Source: Adiantum capillus-veneris
Taxonomy: Eukaryota; Streptophyta; Polypodiopsida; Polypodiales; Pteridaceae
Reading direction: 5' to 3'
NCBI GenBank assembly: GCA_014529385.2
Contig: CM043944.1
Span: forward strand, 64,438,248-64,502,247
DNA length: 64,000 nucleotides
In this document: piece after piece, positions 46,869 to 58,080 of the stretch
Layout of the letters: each line of letters starts with the position of its first letter
Numbering within the stretch: position 1 is the first letter of the stretch
The notes under the pieces: generated by a model
What the model was told of the DNA's origin: nothing
The model's input: the letters and a program-made list of their open reading frames with translations, nothing else
The model's database searches: none
Made by a program: the position numbers and the translations under genes

Positions 46869-49441
46869 TGAGGCGGTCATGGGCGGGCAACAAGAAGAGC
46901 GGCCTCTAAACACCCTTCGAGGCTCCCGTGCTACTCAATTGGGGCTAGGGAAAGCACAATCAGAGACAACAACAACCCACAACCAGAAACCAAACAAGAA
47001 AAGGGGCACCACCTAGTTGTAGATGCAAACGAGGATGCACGTGATATCTCCTTGTACTCAAACGCACAATGAGAGGGGAATGCAAGATAGCCACACACAC
47101 CAAACACAAACATTCACCACGCCAGAGAGAGGTAAAGAGCACAAATCTACTTGAGCAACTCAGTCTTAGCCTTAAAGACTAGATGCACACAAAGCTCGAT
47201 GAGAAATAGAGAGACAACACAAAACTTGACCTTGTTGCCAATACAAAAGTTGTCTTAGGGTCACGGGAGCCCTCTCACCGAGCACCCTCTTACAATTTGA
47301 CCTTTTAGGAAAAAAATTCAACAAGCCCTCAAACCACCAAGTATGAAATGGCACAACAAACTTCAAGGACAATATACCTTCAACCACCTGATGAGCCAAC
47401 TTATCAAGTCAATTTGGAGAGAAGAGTCGTAGTTGCAACATACAATTGCACCCAAAAGTATAAATCTTATTTATGCACAAGAGTAGGTTACAAGTGTGGT
47501 GAAGAGTATGGCATACACTCCACTCCTCTAGATGGCATAACTAAATTCAAGCTTCTCCATGCACCTATGTGTAATGATGGAATAGAGCACTCACGATGCA
47601 CACACTCTACACAACTAGGTTTGAAGTGTGGTGTGTTATGTGTTGAGAATGGTGTGGTGTAGTGTGATCATGTGATGATTTAAAAGGGAGAGAAGGGCTC
47701 TATTTATAGGTTTTAGAAGCCCCGATTAGGATTAGGCCTAATCAAGTTTATTTGAAGGAATAAAAGATTATGCATATTTTTATTTTATTTTAATGAGGGT
47801 GGGTCTCTCTTGTCCTTTGAGTCACATGGATGTGGGCTCTATGGAAGAGAATTATTGAGGATGAAAGGAGAGAGGGATTGAGTGAATAATTTGGGAATGA
47901 ATAATTTTACAATAAGGCTAGTGGTTAGTAGTTAGTAATTATCACTAAAAAATATTTACAAAATCATTCACCAAATGGTGAGATATATGATGAGAAAAGT
48001 TAGAGAAGGGATGAGCTTGTAAAGAGAGGTTGAAGCCTTGGAGAATTTGACATTCACCTCTTTACAGCACCGGAAGAAGAAGCAGTCAGCATGGCAAGCA
48101 GTGCATGTCGATGAAGCTATGTTATTTCAAACCTTGGAAAATTCATGATAAAAGCCTTCATTTGCAGAGGTTATCCTTGGATTTTTGCTGATTTTTTGAA
48201 GTTCTTTACAAAGCTGAAGAGAGTATGGTACTATGGACATATATGTAGAGAGAAAGGGGGACACCTAGGGTGTAGAAATGGAGGATGAAGGCTATGGAGG
48301 TGTGAGAGATGTGGCAATGGTGAAGAGGGTGAATTAGGACATGGGAGTTGTAGGTTTGGGAGTGGGAAGGAGAGAGAGGAGTGTGTGTGAAAGAGAAAAA
48401 TGATAAAGTGGAAGAAGGAGTGTGGCTGCATAGCATGGGCAAACTGTGGTCCACCAATAAAATCATAGCTCACAGCTCGTAACCCAAAAAAATATGAAAA
48501 CATTTGAGGTGAAAGTTCAACTCACGAGCTACAGCGTTTGTTTGTATTACCTTTTCAAATTCGGGGAGCATGTGATGTTTAAAAATTTAGGAAAACCGAC
48601 TGTTTTTTCCACTGCACAAGGTCCTTGTGAGGTCCTTCTTTGGATGATTCTTTTGAATACCTTCAAGAGTGAGCTCCCCATGGTACATGCATGCATGCCA
48701 CATACCCTTGACGTTATTTGGTAGGTCTATAATTGAAGATATTGTTGAGATCATGATATAAGTGAATAGTACAACTAAGAAAATCAAATATTGAGGGGTC
48801 TAAAAAAATATACATGTCAAATATAAATAATATAGGTGGAAAAAATATAAAGGGGTGAAAATAAATCTCTCTCATTATAAGTCTAGCATAAAAAGATGAA
48901 TATTTTTGGTGTTCTAATTTATGAGAGTAAAAGAGAATAGATGTAGGAAGGAAAAAATCATAATAGTGAAAAAATATACACATAAATAAAACTATTTTTT
49001 TTGGATTTTTGTTGGGATGGAGTTACACCAAAAATAAGAGAAGCTTGCATGAAATTATTTTTATATGGAATAAAGAGTATGGTAAGAAAAAATATGGTAA
49101 TGGTGAGTCAATGTACATAGCATAAATAACACACACCTAAGTATAAATATTTAAATAAATACCAAAATAATTATGAAAAATCCTTATATTTAGGCCCTAT
49201 ATACAATGAAATATTTACACACAAATGGGGCATAATATACTAATATATTTTTTATTTTATTTTTGGCTCAACTAGCCCAATGACTAGCTAATTGAGGGTT
49301 TTTAAGAAAATATGGAGAAAGTCCCTAACTCACACACTCCTATGTACAGTGAAATGGTAGGGATAACCAAAATTTTTGAGTGATTTGATAGGGTGAGGTA
49401 GCTTACTATGGCAATTATGGAATGCCGAAAAACGGCTATCA
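46869..49441 (-). repeat. 5' LTR of the gag-only element
   Basis: 2573 bp, TGAGGCGGTCATGG...ACGGCTATCA; collinear with 41707-44297 apart from a short deletion near 47890. Confidence 0.92.
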
Positions 49442-49593
<152 letters not shown>

Positions 49594-50036
49594 GGAGCTC
49601 CAGGAGTTATGATAGAGAAATAGGAAAATAGAGAAATAGAGAGAGATAGGAAAATAGGGAAATAGAGAGAGAAAGAGAGATAGAGAGAGTGAGATCGAGA
49701 GAGAGAGAGAGAGATAGCGAGAACGAGAGCGAGATTGAGAGAGAAAGAATGAGAGATAGGGTACGTAGACAAAGAAGAAACTATGGAACTAAAAGAGGCA
49801 AAGGGGTTTTGCCTGCTACATGTATTGCCATGTACACCTGGGAGTGCACGTATGTGTCTACCCATATAGGATTTGACCAATAAAGACGAGATTTTGACCC
49901 GGTGGTCCTGATCTCCGTACACCTCTGGACCGAGGTGTACGGAGATTGGACAAGACTAGAGAATGCGAGGTAGTTTACATTGTGAGGAGTATATATATAT
50001 ATATATATATTAAAACAACATTCATAATCATTGTAG

Positions 50037-51370
50037 ATGGCAACGTCATCAACTAACATGGAGGAAAAGATTGCATGCTCATGCACGCTCTGCAAGTATC
50101 AAATCCTGCGCAAGCGTAGGATATGTAATGAGCATGTGTACAAGTACGGAGAGTTTGCTAGAGAAACCGTACAGAATCTGCAATACGACTCCTACGGAAC
50201 GGGAATTGATTTCCGCCACATAGAACCTACATCTGAGAGAGAGAGAAAAAAGATTATGCGTGAAGGTCCGACCAATATAGAGCCACGGATGGAAGCAGAA
50301 AAGGGCTTACAGACAGAAGACAATAGCATGGAGGAGATGCTAGATGCATTCTTCCAGACAAGCGAGGAGAACACGAACGAAGCAGCACTAGAAGCCGTGC
50401 GCCTATCTCCTGAAGACATGTTGAGGAAGTTGGCACGTCAACCAATCTATGAAGGTGCCAAAATATATGTGCTTCGTACTTGTCTGGCGTTTTTGAATCT
50501 TCAGTCATTGTACGGGTGGTCAGATGCAAGCGTCACTGCTTTGTTTAGGTACGTAATTTACAAAAGAGATTTTCTGATTGCAACGGTGATATGCTCGGAG
50601 AGCTTTTTAATTTAATGTGGCTTAAACAGGTTATTGTGGGAGCAACTTCTCTCGGCTGCCAATGAAATGCCCCCCTCCAGGACAGACGCAAAGCAACTTC
50701 TGACCTCAGTTGGCTTGGACTACAACAAGATTCATGCATGTCCAAATGATTGCATTCTTTTTCACAATGAATTCGCAAATTGTCTGTCATGTCCTAAGTG
50801 CGGAGCAATGCGCTACAAACAAGATGCAGTTGGCGAGACAGTGCCAGCTAAAGTGGACTATGCATGATTGGCCAGGATACAGAGAAGCTTCTGGTAATGG
50901 TTATTGATTTACAAAATTCTCGCCATTCGCAAGCCCTTTGCCTTGGCCTGATTCATGCTTTGATATATGCAAGACTAACAACTTCGGGATACAATGCATG
51001 TCCAATTTGCGGGCAGTCTTTGGATGTGCGCTATTCTACCTCTCTTCGAAAGACAATTTATCAAGGCCACCACCGTTATCTTCCAGATAGCCATCACTTG
51101 CGCGAAGGCCAGCTTGGTTGCGTCGAATGTCGTCCTATGCATGTACAAGAGTGGCGTCGCTGATGGGAGCAACATGAGGGGCAACCTGTTCCAGGAATGA
51201 AACGTTTGTCCATTCTCCATACGTTGCCGTACTGGGGTGATCTACTAATTAACCATTTGTTGGATCCAATGCGTATATTCAAGAATGTGGGAGAGCTCCT
51301 CTAGAAGACAATCATGGGAATGAAAGACAATCAGATATCCTGAAAGTAAGCTTCAGGCGGTTTGAGATGT
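50037..51370 (+). pseudogene. CACTA tnp2-type transposase (Transposase_21), internally deleted
   Basis: Exon 1 is 50037-50548 (CSCTLCKYQILRKRRICNEH; EGAKIYVLRTCLAFLNLQSL, YGWSDASVTALF). The intron 50549-50629 (gtacgt...aaacag) joins AG|G to RLLWEQLLSAANEMPPS and VGLDYNKIHACPNDCILFHN, then CPKCGAMRYK. After VPAKVDYA a TGA occurs, and the usual long segment (DPxSWR...LLIPGPxxPG) is missing. Sequence resumes at about 50950 in another frame (LTTSGYNACPICG, GHHRYLPDSHHLR). LPYWGDLLINHLLDPMRIFK at about 51225 corresponds to the tnp2 motif PYWxxLxxxHxxDxMHxxKN. The missing block and stops make it non-functional. Confidence 0.88.
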
Positions 51371-51864
51371 TTTTGTTGGATGTGAAGTGGTTCAAGGTGA
51401 TTACTTCTGGTCGCAATGCAACGGTACGCAGAGATGGAAACAAACTTGTGCAAATAGATTCTACAAAGATTTGGACAGATGCGAGCGACACATTTGCTCT
51501 CCCCGAACATTGCGAGAAAGTGCTCTTTGTACTGGACCCTCGAGAGCGACAATGGTGGTTTGTGGTTCAGGTTGCTCCAAGAAATAAACAAGTATTTGAA
51601 GGGCAAGATCTCCTGGAGGAAAGTCAGTCAGACGGCGTCCATACTACTGTGACATTAGATGAGATGGACTTAGGTATGGCAGAGGAAGCTGACAGATATA
51701 CGAGGGATGACGCAGACGAGCCAGAATTGACACTTGTAGATGAAGATGCAATGGATGAAGACAATCTGCCAGAACGAGTTGGGGCAAAGTTATGTTTGCA
51801 ATTAGAGATAAACGATGATACGGTGCAAGATCTTATCGATGATGCCTCACTCGTTGAGGCCTAG
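51367..51864 (+). CDS. CACTA transposase C-terminal DUF4216-type domain
   Basis: 165-codon ORF: FLLDVKWFKVITSGR, DTFALPEHCEKVLFVLDPRE, RQWWFVVQVAPRNKQVFEGQ match the DUF4216 block that ends plant tnp2 proteins. The rest is acidic (EMDLGMAEEADRYTRDDADE). It probably ended the transposase now broken upstream. Confidence 0.8.
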   Translation: MFLLDVKWFKVITSGRNATVRRDGNKLVQIDSTKIWTDASDTFALPEHCEKVLFVLDPRERQWWFVVQVAPRNKQVFEGQDLLEESQSDGVHTTVTLDEMDLGMAEEADRYTRDDADEPELTLVDEDAMDEDNLPERVGAKLCLQLEINDDTVQDLIDDASLVEA

Positions 51865-51956
51865 GCCTGTAAGTGTTTGTGTGAAGACTTTGATTTAAAG
51901 TTAAGCTTAAATTTAATTTAAACAACTGTGTTCTAATTCTTTATTTTAATTTCTTT

Positions 51957-53110
51957 GTGCAGGACTTAAGTATGGCAGACGAGATTCCAGATCCCGCTTC
52001 CATGAGTGCAGATGCATTCATGGGCTTCGTTACACGGATGATGCCTGCTGAGATGGCAGAGGCTTCTCAGTACTGGGTAGCCAGAGGCACGGGTACTACG
52101 CCTCCGGGCTTCACACCCGAGGGTTCAACGCCTAGGGGAGGGACGCCTATGGGGTTCAGGACGCCTATGGATACGACGCCTTCTTCTCCCATCACGGCCG
52201 CTTCGACACCTAGGGGTGAGGCAGAGGCGAGTACGTCCTCATCTCTGCAGCACAGGCGCACTCGCCGATCTCTGCGATCGTTAGGTGGAGGTGGTGGATG
52301 CTGTGGAGGAGGGTCCATAGATGCTTCGACCCCTCCTCGCTCACAACCCCCGTCCTACCCAGACACACCTCTTGACACACCTCTTGGCACACCTCGGACA
52401 CCTTGGGGGGCACACAATCCTAGTGCCTCCAAGATCTATACTGTACGGGGAGATGGTTTTGTTGACATGGATAGAGTCAGGACTGAGATGCGACAGCGGA
52501 TTCGCCAGCTCATGGAGCTGTAGTTTTCGACCAGCATTCTAATGTCTTAGGATCAACAAGAAAAGGAAAAAGTCAGTTACATAGTAGAGACCATCCTGAG
52601 AGAGTACCAGCCTGCTCCGGGTTCTTCCGTTGTTCCGGTGCGGTGGATCAAGGGTGTTGCACGGGACACCTTGAAACATTGACGAGATGCAGCTCGGAAG
52701 GCTTTCAGGACCGGCTCGCCGAAGCCTTCGGGCATCCCACACGAGACGTGGCTGCAGATCAGGGAGGATGTGCGGACAGCGGCCACGCGGTTCAGGCAGC
52801 AGCGTGAGGCCGCGCAGGTACGGCAGATGACTAGGGGGACATCTCATCTTGGCAGTGGAGGCTTCGACACCTTTCGCTATGAGTTTGTGAGTTTCTAATC
52901 CAATCTTAACTATGGCGTTTTTTAAAACGCGATGAATCATGTATTCTTATTACTTTGATTTTTGTATAAACGCAAAATCTTGCGATGCATTGAGCTCCGA
53001 CACGCGAGGAGGAGTCAGATGGATATCGCAGAGGTATCTATGAAGTACTGAATGATCTTGAAGCTTCAGGAGAGCCTGTAGACTGGGAGGCCTTACAGTC
53101 TCGCTGATCG
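51957..53110 (+). pseudogene. second CACTA gene (Transposase_24-like, tnp1/tnpA type)
   Basis: The ORF 51957-52523 has a Thr/Pro repeat with the spacing STPRGGTPMGFRTPMDTTP, then TPLGTPRTPWGAHNP. After a short gap, 52561-52900 reads VVPVRWIKGVARDTLKH, a stop, then AARKAFRTGSPKPSGIPHE, TWLQIREDV and TSHLGSGGFDTFRYEF. That is the W...R...GS pattern of the plant Transposase_24 family. A further exon near 53000-53107 (TREESDGYRRGIYEVLNDLE) fits the family's C-terminal block. These proteins bind the subterminal repeats. Confidence 0.6.
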
Positions 53111-53279
53111 CTTGAGGTGAGACGTTAATATGTGTAAGTTGATTTAATTAAGTCAGTATATGTGAAGTAATATCAATACTGATTTTGTGAGTTGTCCTAT
53201 ATGCAGGTTGCGACGCCTAGTCATTAGTGGACCAGATTTCATATATATGCTTTGTGAGACACAGACACGCTTCTGTGTC

Positions 53280-53500
53280 TCTTTTTTGTACAAATAGTTA
53301 GTGTTCAGACAGTTATTGTTTCCCTTATGGTTATGATTATTGTCATTGTCATTGTATAGACAGTTATTGTTTCTCTTTCTGGTTATGCTTATGGTTATTG
53401 TTAATTTTGTTTATGGTTATGGTTATCTGCATTATGGTTTTGATCAAAGTGGTTATAGCCGGTTATGGTTTTAAGTTATGGTTATGCTTTTCAGTTGGTA
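53280..53500. repeat. low-complexity GGTTATGGTTAT-rich stretch
   Basis: Irregular repeats of GGTTATG/GTTATTG between the CACTA genes and its right end. No gene here; 53500-53780 also holds none. Confidence 0.6.
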
Positions 53501-53779
53501 CGGTTGTCTTTCATTGGCCTTAAATCTCATGTGAGATCCTACATGGATAGCATGTAGGAGGCATATACATGATATGGTTTTTTTTTAAAGTTTATGTAAA
53601 AACAAAGGGAACTATGCCGAAATTTCTGTGTGCGGGAGCATGGTTGATATTTTGGTGCTGCTCGCTTTCTTGGGCAGAGGGCATGAAGTCTGGCTGTGGT
53701 TGTGTCCATCTTCTAACTGGGCACACGCCAGGTTACCTGCCCTCTGCCCAAGAATTTGTTTTTCTGTTATGGTCATCGC

Positions 53780-53905
53780 TATGTGCGTGGCAATCTACGT
53801 CGCTATATGCGTGGCAATCTGTGTCTCTATACGCGTCGCAAATAGCGACTGGTTTCACAGCGACGCGTATAGCGACGCGCCGCGTCGATATCAGCGTCGA
53901 TGACA
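53780..53905 (-). repeat. right subterminal repeats of the CACTA element
   Basis: Copies of GCGACGCG/TATAGCGACGC matching the left array in inverted orientation, ending just before the terminal inverted repeat. Confidence 0.8.
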
Positions 53906-55646
53906 CCTTATTTTGTTGTAGTGAAGGGTACACACATGTACATTTATCAGTGGTATAGAAATAATACGATCCCAATTTGGATCATCCATGTTTCGATTAG
54001 GGGGTACTTGCTGGTCACAACTGAGGATTCCTTGAAACCATTGTTGTAGTTCTTTACCCACTGCTTATGTAGTGGGTACACCTTTTGCAGAGTTGGTTGT
54101 AACTTTGCCTCTCTTACCCTTACCACCTTTCGACTTGCTGACCTTTGCACCCTTGCCCTCAGTACCCATTGAGACTTTACTGTGGCAGCAATAAATGCAT
54201 GGAAAGAGGGTCATGGCACCTTGCTTGCACGTTAACATACACTTGAGTGTTTTCAAGTCTCCTGCCAAATTCCACTCAACTTGGAACGTTTCAAGACCTA
54301 AAACATGCAATCTCTCTTGCTGTTGCTGAACGACATCAATGATTGCTATGTGATTGAATTACCATTTTAGAGTCTCATGTGTCTCATGTAGGAGATGAAA
54401 AGTTGCCAGCCACCAAATATTTTTCTTTGACTGAAAACCTAAACAAGTGTTTCCCTTATCATTGGCATTTAGCTCCACATTGACACCCACCAAGGCCCTG
54501 CTCATCAACATAACACTTACCCTTTCGAGCCGGTGACCTTTAACAACTTGGCACTCATCAAGGTTCATAACAAATATCACTTTCCCATCACACTCTTCTT
54601 GTGTCAACCCATAAAGATCTTATCGTTGCCTCATAAATCTTGCAACATCATTATTGGCGCACTTTTTTTGCAATACTGACACTATAAGGCGTTGGCAGAA
54701 ACCGAAACAAACCTTTTGTCCGGTGACTAAGTGTGACACTTCTATACAAAGCTTCATAGGCCTTGAAACTTATTCCTACGCTGTCACACATCTCCATTAT
54801 CTCTTGAGACGACACAATGCTCTTTAGCTCACTAAAATACTTCTCCCGCAAAACATTATCAATGCCAACGTTGGATGGATCATCTAGTAGCTCAACCAAC
54901 TCCTTTGGCTTGATGATATACTATAGCAGAGCACATCCGGTTGTTTGAGCATCGGGATCAATTCCCATTCTCATTCGAGCCAAGTTTCTGCATATTTAAT
55001 TACCGTTACACCAACCTCCAAAACATGTAGGAAATCATAATCTTGCATCAATATTCTTACCGAGTTTGACAGACACATTTCTTTTGAGCTTCACCACTTG
55101 AGGATAGCAAGGACATTGCTTGTCTCTTGCGCTTACAATGTGGTAGTAGCCGAGGGGAATTTGTGTGAGATTATCGATTTACCGATGCATATTCCGTGAA
55201 GTGTGTTGTAGTTGAACATAATTGTCTAGTCGACGCTCCTGCTCTTTCTTTTGTTGCTGTACTTTTTCATTGAGATTCACCATCGCATCGTTCAATTGCT
55301 TCATCTTCTTGTTGGCTTCCTCTCTAACTTGCTGTAGATCTTTCGCAGACTTCTCTTGCAGTGATGAATAGGCAGCCAACAGATGTTTACTTGCTTCCCT
55401 TTCAATGACAAAAGCTGAATACAGTCTCCAACAGTAGCCAAACAATCCGTCTCTTCCATCTCCAATAAAATGCAAAAACTTAGTGACATAACGAAAGGGT
55501 AGTGGTGCATTACTCGTTGGATCACCTAGGTAAATGTGGCCATCTACCCATAAGTTGATTGCCTTACACCCAATGCTTTGTAGATGATCTGCAGTAGCAT
55601 TGGGATTAGATGTGCCAAGTCGCACAATACCGTAATTGTGCTCCAA

Positions 55647-55985
55647 ATCAGCGTTTAATCGATATCATTTTGGCCTATTTAGTAATTCCTTGCATTGGAG
55701 GGTGATTGAATGACATGTCTGTTAGCTAATCAAGAAAAATAGAGAGAGAATGTGTAAAAGTGACTGCTGCAAGCAGGGAAAGCTGGCTATGGAGGGTAAA
55801 AGTGGAAGGTACTCAAAGATAGTAGAAAAGGATTATGTTGTGGAGGGAAGAAAGAGAGGGAGTGTAGCTCAATCTCCTTTGAATTCAAAATGTTGATCAT
55901 GAGAGATTTAGAGAGAGAAATGCAACTGCACACAGAGGTAATGGAGTTCTCCATTGCTTTCACCTGAAGATGGAGTGGGAGAAGC

Positions 55986-56038
<53 letters not shown>

Positions 56039-56339
56039 AGAGAGGGGGGGAGAGAGTAGATCTGCAGCCTTGGAGGATCTACAATTTTTGTCAGATGTAG
56101 GCATCATAGAATGTCCTCTTGATGATTTAGAGGTGAAAGTGACGATAAAAAAGGGGGGAAAAGAGAAAGAGTTGGCTCACGTTTTAGAGAGAGAATATAC
56201 AAAATCTGCTTTTTTGGCAGGGGACTGAAAAATGCTTCTTCTAATGAAAACTAAGTGAGAGAGTGTTTTATATGCTAGAGAGAGAGAGAGAGAGAGAGGA
56301 GAGAGATGGAAAAAAGACATTTTAATATTCAGTTACCCA
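55647..56339 (-). promoter_or_regulatory. upstream region of the possible transposase gene
   Basis: No conserved ORF. It contains GA microsatellites at about 55985-56036 and 56278-56300. It lies between exon A of the possible transposase and the right terminus, where its promoter would be. Confidence 0.35.
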
Positions 56340-56530
56340 CCTCTCTTTTTTGTTAAAATAGCCTATTTTTGAAATACAAAATATACAAATGGTATTTTTA
56401 AAAATCTCAGCATAGGCCTTTTTACCCTCTCTTTAAGGCTTGGTCAAACTTGGCTTAAGCTTTAAGCGTTTCCTTAAACTACCAAATAAAGAGGCCCTCC
56501 TATACCCCATTCCCTTCCTAATGGAGAATT
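56340..56530 (-). repeat. right terminal region of the large TIR element
   Basis: CCTTAAACTACCAAATAAAG, GAGGCCCTCCTATACCCC and ATTCCCTTCCTAATGG match the right end of the MITE (36990-37066) in the same orientation and the left terminus at 10077 inverted. Confidence 0.65.
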
Positions 56531-57223
56531 AAAGTGAGATTTTTGTGAGATCACTTTGAGAACATAGAGGGTGAACTTAATTGATGGTAGCAACATGAAC
56601 ATAGTACTTAATTAACTTGACATCAATAATAATTTTTCAAGAGAGAGAGTATTAGAGAACATGACAATATCTGAGGACCCGATTTACTTGGAACCGGTCC
56701 CCTCTCCAAAATGTGTTTGTATTATAGATTCTCCCATCCAGAGAGACTTGGTACAATACAATCTTTGTGTTTCTTGGGACCTTGGTGATGCTATGAAGAT
56801 AGAAATCTTCATGCATCACAAGCATAATATAAAATTTTCAAAAAGCATTAACTATCCTAAGCCTCAGTCCCAAGGCGTCAAACACATTCGAAGATGGAGG
56901 AGAGCTAGCAGGGGAATGAGGGTAGGGAAGAGGAAGGAGAATCATTCATAGGAGAAAGAAATAGTTCCTCACTTGTCATCACTCTTCTTGCTTAGCATAG
57001 CATAATAGCATAGTAATGAAGATGAAGAAGATGGAAAGCTTAAGAATTGAAGCATGGCTCTTGGTTGGATTTGCATTCCATAGCCAAGAGTGTTGGTGTA
57101 GGCTCTCCACTTCTTCAACAAGCTTGAAGAAAGAGATGGAGCTCTATCACTTTGCACTCCACACAATGAGAGATTGTGTGTGTGTGTGTGGGAGAGTTTA
57201 CCCCCCTCTCATGCTTGGTCCAC

Positions 57224-57291
<68 letters not shown>

Positions 57292-57313
57292 TTATTTAAT
57301 TATTTCATTTGGA
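56531..57313. other. no gene recognised; (TG)n and (TC)n microsatellites near the end
   Basis: Short ORFs only. A TG tract at 57175-57190 and a TC tract at about 57229-57287 precede the solo LTR. Confidence 0.5.
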
Positions 57314-58080
57314 TGTGTGTCCTCCTTTTCCTCTTTGAGGGAAAAAACTTAATTATTTAACTTTTTGTATCTAAATTCTCATTGGACCCCTTTAAAATAT
57401 ATCCAATAGGATTCAAGCACATCATGAGGGCCACATGTGGAGGATCATTTGAACATGTGTCATTTATGCTTATTAAGTCATTTGGTTTAAATTAAATACT
57501 TCAAGCACTTAGTCAATCAAGGATGGAAACGTTTTATGCCTCTGGAGAGTCTATCTTTGAATAAAACACTTCAAGAACCTCAGTTTAAGCATAAAAATTA
57601 CCTCAAGCTTTGGGCAAGGTTCCCATGAACACTTAGTAAGCCGACAAGCACCTCATGCTTGGGTAGGATTCCCACTTCAAGGTCAACCTTAGATTACCTA
57701 AGGTCAAAGGAATTTTTAACACTAACTTTTGGAGGTCTTAAATAAAGCTAACTCTAAGGTCTTTTAAGCTCCATTAGATGCACGTTGTTCTTTGATAGAC
57801 TATTTCCTTTTGGAACCCTATTGAGATGTAACCATCTCTCCTCTTGGTCCCTTGTTGAGGTAAATCTAGAAGATCTTATTGCCCATTGGTCCTTGGTAGA
57901 CCGTCTCCTTTTGGACCCCTATTGAGATGCAACCATTTCTCCTCTTGGTCCCCTGTTGAGATAGTTCTAGAAGAACATATCTATATCCTAACTCTTGTTC
58001 CCCTTTTATCTTCCCATATTAAATGATCAATCTAATATAAGAAAATCATTTGGTACAATTAGATATTATATTTTATGAGA
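57314..58080 (-). repeat. solo LTR of the 3.9-10 kb gypsy family
   Basis: 767 bp similar throughout to 3912-4733 (same TGTGTGTCC start; end ATTTTATGAGA). No internal gypsy sequence adjoins it. No convincing target duplication was found. Orientation is inferred from the 3912 copy. Confidence 0.7.

Larger units (their letters stand above)
41707..49441 (-). mobile_element. gag-only LTR element (TR-GAG type) inside the CACTA
   Basis: LTRs 41707-44297 and 46869-49441 (about 2.6 kb, TG...CA) flank 2.57 kb that encodes only a gag-like ORF. No protease, RT or integrase was seen. PBS candidate next to the 5' LTR: TTGGTGTCCCCACTGAGGAG, similar to that of the Tat element. The PPT side is a pure 31-base poly-C (poly-G on the coding strand). 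It is inserted in a TA-rich tract, so the duplication is ambiguous. It would need proteins from an autonomous partner. Confidence 0.85.

Noticed and set aside
41707-49441. Segmental duplication of 2.6 kb
   Set aside because: The copies are direct, start TG and end CA, flank a gag ORF with a PBS and purine tract, and are therefore LTRs.
53924-55646. Second CACTA transposase gene
   Set aside because: It lies outside the CACTA target duplication, is interrupted by the CACTA itself, and its motifs do not match tnp2.
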